A DNA stretch of 64,000 bases from Aquisalimonas sp. 2447 (lineage in GTDB: Bacteria; Pseudomonadota; Gammaproteobacteria; Nitrococcales; Aquisalimonadaceae): NCBI RefSeq assembly GCF_012044895.1, contig NZ_CP050695.1, positions 2,324,501-2,388,500 on the forward strand, written 5' to 3'. A program made the position numbers and the translations under genes. Positions 37,147 to 44,379 of this stretch are shown here, piece after piece; position 1 is the stretch's first letter; every line of letters begins with the position of its first letter. The notes beneath the pieces are model-generated. The model searched no databases, was not told the origin of the DNA, and worked only from the letters and a program-made list of their open reading frames with translations.

Positions 37147-38875
37147 CTTCGTTCAGCCAGTTCTTGATCACGTTCGCCGCCAGTGCCGGGTCGCTTTCCA
37201 CCATTTCCCTGGCAGCCTGCACCTTATCATCGCTCTGATCCGGGGCAGCCGTCGCAGTCTGGGCAATCGACCCGCTCTCGACGTCCGGTCCGGTCAGGCG
37301 CTGCTGCTCGTCGCCGGCATCCGCGTGTGCGCCACCGGGCGGCAGCCGCTCGCCGTCCGTGGAGGCCAAGGCCTTGTCATCGTCACCCGGACGGCCGACC
37401 AGCGCGCGCACCAGCGGGCGGATCACGAACAGGATCAGTGCCAACGCCACCAGTCCGGCGATCATCCAGCGCAGCAATTCCTGCATCCACGGCTGCTCCC
37501 AGATGGCGGGCTCCACCATCTCGGCCTCCGCATCCACTTCCTGGAACGCGGCATCCACGACGTTGACGCGATCGCCGCGGGCCTCGTCGAAGCCCACGGC
37601 ATCCTGCACCAGCGCGGTGATCTGCTCCACCTGCTCCGCGGTCATGGCCTCACGGACCATTTCGCCCTCTTCCTCACCTTCCACCATGGGCTGATCCACC
37701 AGCACCGCGACGGTAAGCCGCTGCACCGCACCTTCCGGGCGTTGCAGATGCCGCAGGGTGCGGCCGACCTCGTAGTTCCGCGTGGCGGTGTTGGTCATGT
37801 CCAGCGGCTCGGGCATGAATCCGCCGCCGTCCTCGCCCTCGCCGTCACCGCCGATCACCCCGGCGCCGGGGGGCTGATTCGTGAGTGCCCCGGGGATGCC
37901 CTGGGCCAGCTCCCTGCCGGCCCCCTGCTCCTCGCTGGTCTGCTCGCTACGGATCACCGTGGCGTCGGGATCGAACATCTCCTCGGTCAACTCCTCCCGG
38001 GAGAAATCCACGTCGGCGTTGACCTTCGCCTTGACCCGGCCGTTACCCACCATGGGCGTCAGCAGGTCCTCGATGCGGCGCTGGTAGTCCCGCTCCAGGC
38101 GTTCCCGCACTTCGAACTGCGAGGAGGACATGCCGTCGCCGCTGTCGTCGTCACGGGTGAGCAGGTTGCCGCTATTGTCGACCACGGAGACATTGCCCTC
38201 GGTCATCTCCGGCACGCTGCTGGAGATCATGTGCACGATGGCCTGCACCTGGCCGTCGGTGAGGCTGCGGCCACCGTGGAGATGCACCGTCACCGAGGCG
38301 GTCGGCTGGGTGGTTTCACGGATAAAGACCGAATCCTCGGGCACCGCCAGATGGACCCGTGCGTTCTGCACCGGCCGCAGGGAACTCACCGAGCGGGCAA
38401 GCTCCGTCTCCAGGGCACGCTGGAACCGGGCGGATTCCATGAACTGGCTGGTGCCGAAGCGCTGATCTTCATCCAGCATCTCGAAGCCGGTCCCCTGGCC
38501 TTCCGGCAGGCCACGACCGGCCAGGAAAATGCGGGCCTCGTGGACCTCGCCACGGGGCACCTCCACGGCGCCGGTGTCACGATTCAGGCGCACGGTCACG
38601 TCACTCTCGCGCAGCGCCTCCACCACCTGGGCGCGGTCCGATTCGCCGAGGCCGCTGTAGAGCGTCTGGTAGCTGGGCTGCTGGGCCCAGAAGAACAGAC
38701 CCACGCCCAGCCCCACGGCCCCCAGTATGGCGGCGATGAGCCCGATCTGACGCATGTCCATGGGGCCACGCATGAAACGCTGCCAGGGGCGCTCACCGCT
38801 GCTGCCACCCATCTCTTCCGGATCCGCGGTGAGATCCTGGCTGTCCCGTGGGCTCAGTGCCTGTGACTCGGCCAT
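37139..38875 (-). CDS. fliF: Flagellar MS-ring protein FliF
   Basis: 578 residues with two transmembrane helices, one near residues 40-65 (IGLIAAILGAVGLGVGLFFWA) and one near 465-490 (WMIAGLVALALILFVIRPLV). The periplasmic ring-building domains include TLYSGLGESDRAQVVEAL and the YscJ-like run GFEMLDEDQRFGTSQFMESARFQRALETELARSV. The C-terminal peptide (ALAANVIKNWLNED) binds FliG. GAGGT precedes the ATG. Confidence 0.97.
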   Translation of the reverse strand: MAESQALSPRDSQDLTADPEEMGGSSGERPWQRFMRGPMDMRQIGLIAAILGAVGLGVGLFFWAQQPSYQTLYSGLGESDRAQVVEALRESDVTVRLNRDTGAVEVPRGEVHEARIFLAGRGLPEGQGTGFEMLDEDQRFGTSQFMESARFQRALETELARSVSSLRPVQNARVHLAVPEDSVFIRETTQPTASVTVHLHGGRSLTDGQVQAIVHMISSSVPEMTEGNVSVVDNSGNLLTRDDDSGDGMSSSQFEVRERLERDYQRRIEDLLTPMVGNGRVKAKVNADVDFSREELTEEMFDPDATVIRSEQTSEEQGAGRELAQGIPGALTNQPPGAGVIGGDGEGEDGGGFMPEPLDMTNTATRNYEVGRTLRHLQRPEGAVQRLTVAVLVDQPMVEGEEEGEMVREAMTAEQVEQITALVQDAVGFDEARGDRVNVVDAAFQEVDAEAEMVEPAIWEQPWMQELLRWMIAGLVALALILFVIRPLVRALVGRPGDDDKALASTDGERLPPGGAHADAGDEQQRLTGPDVESGSIAQTATAAPDQSDDKVQAAREMVESDPALAANVIKNWLNEDE

Positions 38876-38892
38876 GACTCGATTACCTCAGA

Positions 38893-39219
38893 TCAGACGG
38901 GCATGTTGTAGATGTCCTGGTAGGCTTCCACCAGCTGGTTACGCACCTGCTTGGTGGCCTCGAAGGCGACCTGCGACTTCTGCAGCGACACCATCACTTC
39001 CGTCAGTTCCACATCTTCGCCGCTGACGAAGGCATCCTGCATGGCACTGGCCTGAAGCTGGGTCTCGTTCACCGTCTCCACGGCATTGCGCAACGCTTCG
39101 GCGAACTGGGGCCCCTCCTGCGGATTGCCCTGCGCCTCCCGGGCGCCGCCGGCCTGCTCGGCCATGGCTTGCATCTGCTGGAGCAGTTGCGCCGCACCAT
39201 TGTTGTTGACCGGATTCAT
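38893..39219 (-). CDS. fliE: Flagellar hook-basal body protein FliE
   Basis: 108 residues, the usual size. The C-terminal helix region SGEDVELTEVMVSLQKSQVAFEATKQVRNQLVEAYQDIYNMPV is the FliE hallmark. It joins the MS-ring/export gate to the rod. GGAGG precedes the ATG. It starts the fliEFGHIJ operon, 45 bp after fleR. Confidence 0.96.
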   Translation of the reverse strand: MNPVNNNGAAQLLQQMQAMAEQAGGAREAQGNPQEGPQFAEALRNAVETVNETQLQASAMQDAFVSGEDVELTEVMVSLQKSQVAFEATKQVRNQLVEAYQDIYNMPV

Positions 39220-39264
39220 AGCACACCTCCGTTACCGTGCCCCATGAACGGGGCCGCAATTCCG

Positions 39265-40590
39265 TTAACCCGCCTGCACCTGGGCCGTGCCGGCGCTGTC
39301 CGGCACCGACACGCCCTCGTCACGCATGCGGGCGATCTTGTATCTGAGCGTGCGCACGCTGATGCCCAGACGATCCGCAGTCGTCTTGCGACTGCCATTG
39401 GTCTGGCGCAGGGTGTCAAGAATCAGACGGTGCTCGCTGTCCCGCAGGTTCTCATCCAGGGAACCGTCGGCATCCGCCGCCCCGTCCGCGCTCAGCGGCG
39501 CCACCTCGAACTGCAGATCCTCGGCGTCCACGTGTTCGCCGTCGGCGAGGATCAGCGCGCGCTGGACCACGTTCTCGAGTTCCCGGACGTTGCCCGGCCA
39601 GTCGTGTTCCAGCAGCCGGCGGCGCGCCCCCGGCGAGAGGGTGGCGCTGCCGTTGCCCAACCGCTGCAGAAGCTCCTCGGCCAGCGGCAGCACGTCGTCA
39701 CGGCGCTCCCGCAGCGGCGGCAACTGGATGGGGAAGACACACAGGCGGTAGTAGAGATCCTCGCGGAAGGCGCCGCTGGCCACGGCCTCGCGGAGATCGC
39801 GGTTGGTGGTGGCCACCACGCGGGCGTCCACGGGAATGGGCCGCGAACCGCAGAGGCGTTCCACCTCCCGCTCCTGCAGCACCCGCAGGAGTTTCGCCTG
39901 CAGGGCGCCGTCGATCTCGGAGATCTCGTCCAGCAGTAGCGTGCCGCCGGCGGCCTGCTCGAACTTGCCGGCGTGGCTGCGGACCGCACCGGTGAAGGCG
40001 CCCTTCTCGTAGCCGAACAGCAGCGCCTCCAGCATGTTCTCGGGGATGGCCGCGCAGTTCACGGCCACGAAGGGGCCCTCGGCGCGCTCGGAGTGATCGT
40101 GGAGATACCGGGCGAACACTTCCTTCCCGGTACCGCTCTCGCCGTTCAGGAGCACCGTCACCGGCTTCGACGCCACGCGACGGGCGAGATCCAGCACGCC
40201 GCGGGTGCGCTGATCCACCGCCACCAGACCCTCCCCCGAGGCGGGGATCGCATGGCGCCGGCTCACGGTAACCACGGCGGCGGCGTCCTCGGGAGCCGCC
40301 AGAAAATCGACGGCGCCGTAGCGAATGGCCCGCACCGCCCGCGGCACATCGGCCCCGGGCTCCATCACCACCACCGGCGGCGCCCCGGGCCGGCGGCGCA
40401 GACGCCGCCAGTCGCCGACGCTGCTGGCATGCACCAACGCCAGGCCCACCGGGGCTGTATTGACGGCGTCACAGGCGGCATCCATGGACGCAACGGACAA
40501 CACCTCGAAGCCCGCATCGCCCAGCGCCTGGACCGGCGCGGCCCGCATGGCCTCGTCCGCTGCAACCACGAGAATCTTCGTCTCCGACAC
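39265..40590 (-). CDS. fleR: FleR-type sigma-54 activator with degenerate receiver domain
   Basis: 441 residues from a GTG at 40590 preceded by GGGAGGG; an earlier GTG at 40605 has no site. The sigma-54 AAA+ domain is intact: [32 protein letters not shown], and a Fis-type HTH at the C-terminus (KTTADRLGISVRTLRYKI). The N-terminal receiver lacks every phosphorylation residue: the acidic pair is AA (10-11), the Asp site is His54 (GLALVHASS), Thr is replaced (VVVMEPG) and the invariant Lys is Ala (FLAAPED). The kinase gene fleS, normally between fleQ and fleR, is absent; a repeat occupies the gap. It probably acts without phosphorylation on fliE-type and later genes. Confidence 0.9.
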   Translation of the reverse strand: MSETKILVVAADEAMRAAPVQALGDAGFEVLSVASMDAACDAVNTAPVGLALVHASSVGDWRRLRRRPGAPPVVVMEPGADVPRAVRAIRYGAVDFLAAPEDAAAVVTVSRRHAIPASGEGLVAVDQRTRGVLDLARRVASKPVTVLLNGESGTGKEVFARYLHDHSERAEGPFVAVNCAAIPENMLEALLFGYEKGAFTGAVRSHAGKFEQAAGGTLLLDEISEIDGALQAKLLRVLQEREVERLCGSRPIPVDARVVATTNRDLREAVASGAFREDLYYRLCVFPIQLPPLRERRDDVLPLAEELLQRLGNGSATLSPGARRRLLEHDWPGNVRELENVVQRALILADGEHVDAEDLQFEVAPLSADGAADADGSLDENLRDSEHRLILDTLRQTNGSRKTTADRLGISVRTLRYKIARMRDEGVSVPDSAGTAQVQAG

Positions 40591-40662
40591 GACGCACCCT
40601 CCCACTCACAGGCCGACGACGACGATTCCCCGACGGCCCTGTTATTCGTGTGGGAGGGGTTT

Positions 40663-40678
40663 TGCAGTAACCGTGCCA
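40663..40678 (-). promoter_or_regulatory. Sigma-54 promoter upstream of fleR
   Basis: On the minus strand TGGCAC-N5-CTGCA with exact GG-N10-GC spacing, a perfect -24 box and one mismatch in the -12 box. The start would be near 40652, about 60 nt before the fleR GTG. FleQ, encoded just upstream, is the expected activator. Confidence 0.75.
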
Positions 40679-40699
40679 GGAGGGTGGATGCGGGGCCTC

Positions 40700-40790
40700 G
40701 TAGGGCGGACCTTCAGGTCCGCCGATCGGCTCCGATGGGCCACGATGGCCTGCATGTCGGGAAAACGGCGGACCTGAAGGTCCGCCCTAC
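40700..40790. repeat. 91-bp double-hairpin element (GGCGGACC family), inverted
   Basis: Starts GTAGGGCGGACC, ends GGTCCGCCCTAC, interior GGCCTGCATGTC in the same orientation as the fliN-fliO copy. It fills the fleQ-fleR gap, where fleS is found in Pseudomonas. Confidence 0.9.
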
Positions 40791-40829
40791 GGCGGGCGAA
40801 GGCAAGCGAAGGCGGGTGACGGCGGGGCT

Positions 40830-42329
40830 TTACGCCTCCTCGGGGCGCTGGATGTCGTACTTGCGCAGTTTCTCCACCAGGGTCGTGCGGCGCAGGTGCA
40901 GCAGCTTGGCGGCCTGGGCGACGACGCCGTCGGATTCCTGCAGGGCCTCGCGGATCAGCCGCTGCTCCAGATCCGCCAGATGTTCGCGCAGATCGATGCC
41001 GCCGTCCGCCCAATCCACCATCAAGCCATTGGCGTCCGAGGCGGCATGGCCGTTGGTTTCGGGCACTGCGTGGCCGTTCACCGCGGCAGCCTCCGATGGC
41101 GTCTCCAGGGGTTCGGCCGCGGCGCCCTCCTCCTGCGACGCCGCCGTGTCCTCGCCCTCGTCGCCGACTTCCCGCAGGATCTTCTCCGGCAGTTCCTCCA
41201 CCACCACCTCGCCGTAGGGGCAAGTGATGGCCAGGCGCTCGATCATGTTGGCCAGTTCGCGCACGTTGCCGGGCCACTCGTACCGGCTCAGCGTCGACAG
41301 CGTTGCCGGGGACATCTGCACCGATCCACGGCCGTCATCCTCAATGCGCTTGGTCAGCTCCTCCACCAGCACCGGGATGTCCCCGGGGCGGTCGCGCAAC
41401 GGCGGCATTTCGATGGGAAACACGTTGAGCCGGTAGAACAGATCCTCGCGGAACGCGCCATCACGGATTCGCTCCTCCAGATCCCGGTGGGTGGCCGCCA
41501 GCACCCGCACATCCGCCTCCATGGACTTGTTACTGCCCACCCGCTCGAAGGTGCGCTCCTGCAACACCCGCAGCAGTTTCACCTGCATGTTCGGGCTCAT
41601 GTCACCGATCTCGTCCAGAAAGATGGTGCCGCCCTGGGCCAGCTCGAACCGCCCCTGGCGGGCGGTGATGGCGCCGGTGAAAGCGCCCTTCTCGTGGCCG
41701 AACAGCTCACTCTCCAGCAGCTCCGGGGGAATGGCGCCGCAGTTGATGGGCACGAACGGCCCGTTGCACCGCTCTGAGAGGGCATGGATGTTCTGCGCCA
41801 CCACCTCCTTGCCGGTGCCGGATTCACCCAGGATCAGCACGCTGGCATCGGTGCCGGCCACCTGATCGATGAGCTTCTGCACCCGGCGCATGGCGCGGCT
41901 CTCACCCACCAGGCGCGGAGCGCCGGCCTTGCGGGCCTGACGCGCGCGGCGGCCGGTGTTATGGCTCATGGCCTGTTTCAGTGCCGATGCGAACTGCTGC
42001 TGGCGCAGCGGCAGATCCAGGGTACCCAGGACGTTGGCCGTCAGACTCTCCGCAGCCACGCGGTTGACGGCATCGGGATTGAGCAGGAACACGGGGAGGT
42101 CTTCCGCCAGCCGGTTCACCCGCTCCAGCGCCGCCCGCCAGCCGGCCTCGTCTGCCGCGCCGGCCAGCAGGGCCAGCGCCGGCTCGCGCGCGGCGAAGGC
42201 CGAATCCAGGGACTCCGGGCTGGAACACACCACCGCCTCGTGGTCCTGAAACCGCAGCACCGCCTCCACGCCCGAAGCCCGCTCCCGGTCTTCGTCAAAG
42301 ATCACCACATGAACCACGCGCACCCCCAC
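40830..42329 (-). CDS. fleQ: Flagellar master regulator FleQ
   Basis: 499 residues if started at the GTG at 42329; a second GTG at 42317 is possible. An N-terminal FleQ domain (receiver-like, without phospho-acceptor as in other FleQ) is followed by a sigma-54 AAA+ domain (Walker A GESGTGK 168-174, [15 protein letters not shown]) and a Fis HTH ([21 protein letters not shown]). The central domain is very close to Pseudomonas FleQ. However, the R-switch LFRS is GAPR here (136-139), and the post-Walker KExxxRN motif is KEVVAQN; only ExxxR (ELTKR) of the three c-di-GMP contact sites is kept. An insertion of about 40 acidic/Ala residues precedes the HTH. Confidence 0.93.
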   Translation of the reverse strand: MGVRVVHVVIFDEDRERASGVEAVLRFQDHEAVVCSSPESLDSAFAAREPALALLAGAADEAGWRAALERVNRLAEDLPVFLLNPDAVNRVAAESLTANVLGTLDLPLRQQQFASALKQAMSHNTGRRARQARKAGAPRLVGESRAMRRVQKLIDQVAGTDASVLILGESGTGKEVVAQNIHALSERCNGPFVPINCGAIPPELLESELFGHEKGAFTGAITARQGRFELAQGGTIFLDEIGDMSPNMQVKLLRVLQERTFERVGSNKSMEADVRVLAATHRDLEERIRDGAFREDLFYRLNVFPIEMPPLRDRPGDIPVLVEELTKRIEDDGRGSVQMSPATLSTLSRYEWPGNVRELANMIERLAITCPYGEVVVEELPEKILREVGDEGEDTAASQEEGAAAEPLETPSEAAAVNGHAVPETNGHAASDANGLMVDWADGGIDLREHLADLEQRLIREALQESDGVVAQAAKLLHLRRTTLVEKLRKYDIQRPEEA

Positions 42330-42437
42330 GCTATAACCGCCGCTGCCCGGCGGGCGTTCGTTCTTGATTACTTATTGCGGCGTCCTGCCCGGGAAATTCC
42401 TGTCAACCCGTCGCACCCCGGCGACGTCAATAACCCG

Positions 42438-42467
42438 ACAGTAGTTGGCCCTCAGCTACAGTGTCAA
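42438..42467 (-). promoter_or_regulatory. Possible sigma-70 promoter of fleQ
   Basis: TTGACA (42467-42462) and TACTGT (42443-42438) spaced 18 bp on the minus strand, about 110 bp before the fleQ start. A second TTGACA (42406-42401) has no good partner. Confidence 0.4.
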
Positions 42468-42537
42468 CGAACCGTCGCCGAGATTGGGAACCGGTTCACG
42501 TAATGGCGGGAAGGGGGGAACGACGCGCGGAAAGAAC

Positions 42538-42628
42538 GTAGGGCGGACCTTCAGGTCCGCCGTGCAAGATATGCAAGCCAAGGCGGCTCAATCGACGCCC
42601 GATCGGCGGACGTGAACGTCCGCCCTAC
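42538..42628. repeat. 91-bp double-hairpin element, left flank of the toxin-antitoxin cassette
   Basis: Left hairpin GGCGGACCT-TC-AGGTCCGCC, right hairpin GGCGGACGT-GA-ACGTCCGCC. It is identical to the copy at 43411-43501 except for one base. Both are followed by GAAG and, 8-9 bp later, CCGCCCTGCGTGC. Confidence 0.92.
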
Positions 42629-42831
42629 GAAGCGACACAACCGCCCTGCGTGCTACCTGCGTAGCTCCGCCCACACCATGACATCCTACTTCGGGATGCA
42701 GGCGAGCGTCTCCCGGGCCCTGCTGGCACCTGACGGCACAACCAGCGGCACCGCCGCAGACATTATATTTCTTGACCGCACCTGTTCACCGGTGCTATCG
42801 ATAGCACTCTCCGGTTGAGTGAGCGGTCCCC
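42629..42831. other. Leader of the toxin-antitoxin operon
   Basis: About 200 bp with locally AT-richer DNA (CATTATATTTCTTGACC). TTGACC (42772-42777) lies 18 bp before TATCGA, which falls inside the 16-bp palindrome at 42792-42807, a likely self-regulated promoter. A 68-codon frame from 42612 starts inside the repeat and is not called. Confidence 0.5.
42792..42807. promoter_or_regulatory. Perfect 16-bp palindrome, probable operator of the toxin-antitoxin pair
   Basis: GTGCTATCGATAGCAC is a perfect inverted repeat 25 bp before the antitoxin ATG and overlapping the likely -10 region. Phd/YefM antitoxins repress their own operons through such sites; the binding here is inferred. Confidence 0.6.
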
Positions 42832-43101
42832 ATGCCAGTGAAATTTTCCGAGGATGTCATCCCTCTTTCAGACTTGAAGATCAATCCCGGCAAGGTGGTT
42901 GGTCGGGCGCAGGATACGCATCGTCCGATACTGTTGACCAGTCGAGGCCGCGGCATCGCTGTTGTTCAGGGGCTCGAGGATTATGAGAAAACCGCGGAGG
43001 AATTGCGGTTCGTAAAAGCGGTGGCGCAAGGGCTTATGGATGTGCGTGAGGGCAACACCGTATCGCTGGAGGACGCCAAGGCAACGCTGGGCATGAAGTA
43101 A
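42832..43101 (+). CDS. Phd/YefM-family antitoxin
   Basis: 89 residues. The N-terminal DNA-binding/dimer fold shows IPLSDLKINPGKVVGRAQDTHRPILLTSRGRGIAVVQGLEDYEKTAEEL, the Phd/YefM pattern; the C-terminal third would wrap the toxin. The stop is followed directly by the toxin ATG. The coding sequence is visibly less GC-rich than its neighbours, a sign of recent arrival. Confidence 0.88.
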   Translation: MPVKFSEDVIPLSDLKINPGKVVGRAQDTHRPILLTSRGRGIAVVQGLEDYEKTAEELRFVKAVAQGLMDVREGNTVSLEDAKATLGMK

Positions 43102-43401
43102 ATGGAATTACGCATCGCACAGTCCGCCCTTGAGGACTTGCAAACGATTCAGGAGTACTACGCGGAGCAGCAGGTACCACACATTGGTGATGAGTACCTG
43201 ACTGCCATTCTGCAGCACTGTGAATTGCTTCAACGTCACCCGGATGCAGGCCGAATCGTCCCTGAATTCAATCTGGACCACATTCGCGAACTGATTCACG
43301 CACCGTTTCGCGCGGTCTACCTCAGGCATGCCACGGAGGTTGTGCTCATACGAGTATGGCGGAGCGAGAGGCAGCTCGAATTACCGGGTAACGAAATATA
43401 A
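43102..43401 (+). CDS. ParE/RelE-family toxin
   Basis: 99 residues. The fold pattern fits ParE/RelE toxins: MELRIAQSALEDLQTIQEYYAEQ, then ILQHCELLQRHPDAGRIVP, IRELIHAPFRAVYLRH and EVVLIRVWRSERQLEL. Lack of the RelE catalytic set and the HAPFRAVYR-type strand favour a ParE-like gyrase poison over an mRNase, but this is not certain. It is tightly coupled to the antitoxin (no gap). Confidence 0.85.
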   Translation: MELRIAQSALEDLQTIQEYYAEQQVPHIGDEYLTAILQHCELLQRHPDAGRIVPEFNLDHIRELIHAPFRAVYLRHATEVVLIRVWRSERQLELPGNEI

Positions 43402-43410
43402 CCAGCTTTC

Positions 43411-43501
43411 GTAGGGCGGACCTTCAGGTCCGCCGTGCAAGATATGCAAGCCAAGGCGGCTCAATCGACGCCCAATCGGCGGACGTGAACGTCCGCCCTA
43501 C
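43411..43501. repeat. 91-bp double-hairpin element, right flank of the toxin-antitoxin cassette
   Basis: Direct copy of 42538-42628 (one base different, G to A), 873 bp away in the same orientation. It also separates the convergent toxin and fliT genes. Confidence 0.92.
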
Positions 43502-43538
43502 GAAGTAAGAGCACCCGCCCTGCGTGCATGTGGGTTCG

Positions 43539-43859
43539 TTATCTGGAATAGCGGCGGTAGGCGGAGAGGGCCGCCTTGCCGGTCTGGGTCTTGCGCACGG
43601 CGTCGCCGGCTTCATCGCGGGCGGCGGCGGCGAGGCGCTGGAGTTCCGGGTCGATCTCCAGGAGTTCGCTGATGCAGCGGCGGACCACCTCCACTGCCTC
43701 ATCCGGCACGGGTTCCGCAAACAAAGCTTCACTCAGTTCACGGCGCTGCCCTTCCATGGCGGCCACCGCGGCCCAGTCCTCCTTGCGCGCTTCACGGAGC
43801 ATCTGCTCCGTGAGGCCCAGGAGGCGACGGGCGGCCTGTTTCTTGTCGTCGGGGGTCAT
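43539..43859 (-). CDS. fliT: FliT-like flagellar chaperone
   Basis: 106 residues, all helical, with little sequence conservation, as is normal for FliT. Position is the main support: immediately after fliS (19 bp) in a fliC-flaG-fliD-fliS-x order where x is fliT. The N-terminal LLGLTEQMLREARKEDWAAVAAMEGQRRELSEALF fits the family. FliT guards FliD before export. Confidence 0.75.
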   Translation of the reverse strand: MTPDDKKQAARRLLGLTEQMLREARKEDWAAVAAMEGQRRELSEALFAEPVPDEAVEVVRRCISELLEIDPELQRLAAAARDEAGDAVRKTQTGKAALSAYRRYSR

Positions 43860-43878
43860 GCGTCCATACTGCCGGGGC

Positions 43879-44328
43879 TCAGCCGGTCACGCTGATGCGC
43901 GGCTGGGCCGGGGCCTCCTGTTCCGCCGAAGCGGTGGTGCCACCGGACTGGGCCTGCGGCGAGACGCCGTCCCAGCCGGTCTTGATCTCGCGCATGAGCT
44001 GGGCGACGTGATCGAACAGCTCCACGTCCTTGCGCGCCGACGCCAGCAGCAGCTGACGCTGCATGTAGTCGTACAGGGCTTCCAGGTTGCCGGCCAGTTC
44101 ACCACCGTGCTCGTGATCCAGGGTGCCCTGCAGGGCGTGGAGAATGCCCAGGGCCTTGTCCACTTCCCGGCCTTTCGCCATGTAGTCCTTCTGCTCCAGC
44201 GCGGCGGTGGCCCGCACCATGCGCTGACAGAAGTTGTCCATCAGCATGCCGACCAGGGTGTACGGGTCCGCATACTCCGCCGACTGCGCCGTGGTCTGCT
44301 GGTAGGCCTTCAAGTTGCCGTAGGTCAT
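43879..44328 (-). CDS. fliS: Flagellin chaperone FliS
   Basis: 149 residues from the ATG at 44328, preceded by GAGGAGAAG. Family runs: LKAYQQTTAQSAEYADPYTLVGMLMDNFCQRMVRA and HEHGGELAGNLEALYDYMQRQLLLAS. It binds the flagellin C-terminus until export. A short Gln/Ala/Glu tail follows the domain. It lies 51 bp after fliD. Confidence 0.93.
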   Translation of the reverse strand: MTYGNLKAYQQTTAQSAEYADPYTLVGMLMDNFCQRMVRATAALEQKDYMAKGREVDKALGILHALQGTLDHEHGGELAGNLEALYDYMQRQLLLASARKDVELFDHVAQLMREIKTGWDGVSPQAQSGGTTASAEQEAPAQPRISVTG

Positions 44329-44379
44329 GGTTCTTCTCCTCGACCGCGGTCCGGGCATGCCGGGGGCGCGGGGTCAGGG

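Noticed and set aside
42612-42818. 68-codon plus-strand frame before the antitoxin
   Set aside because: Starts inside a repeat element, covers the promoter and palindrome, and matches nothing.
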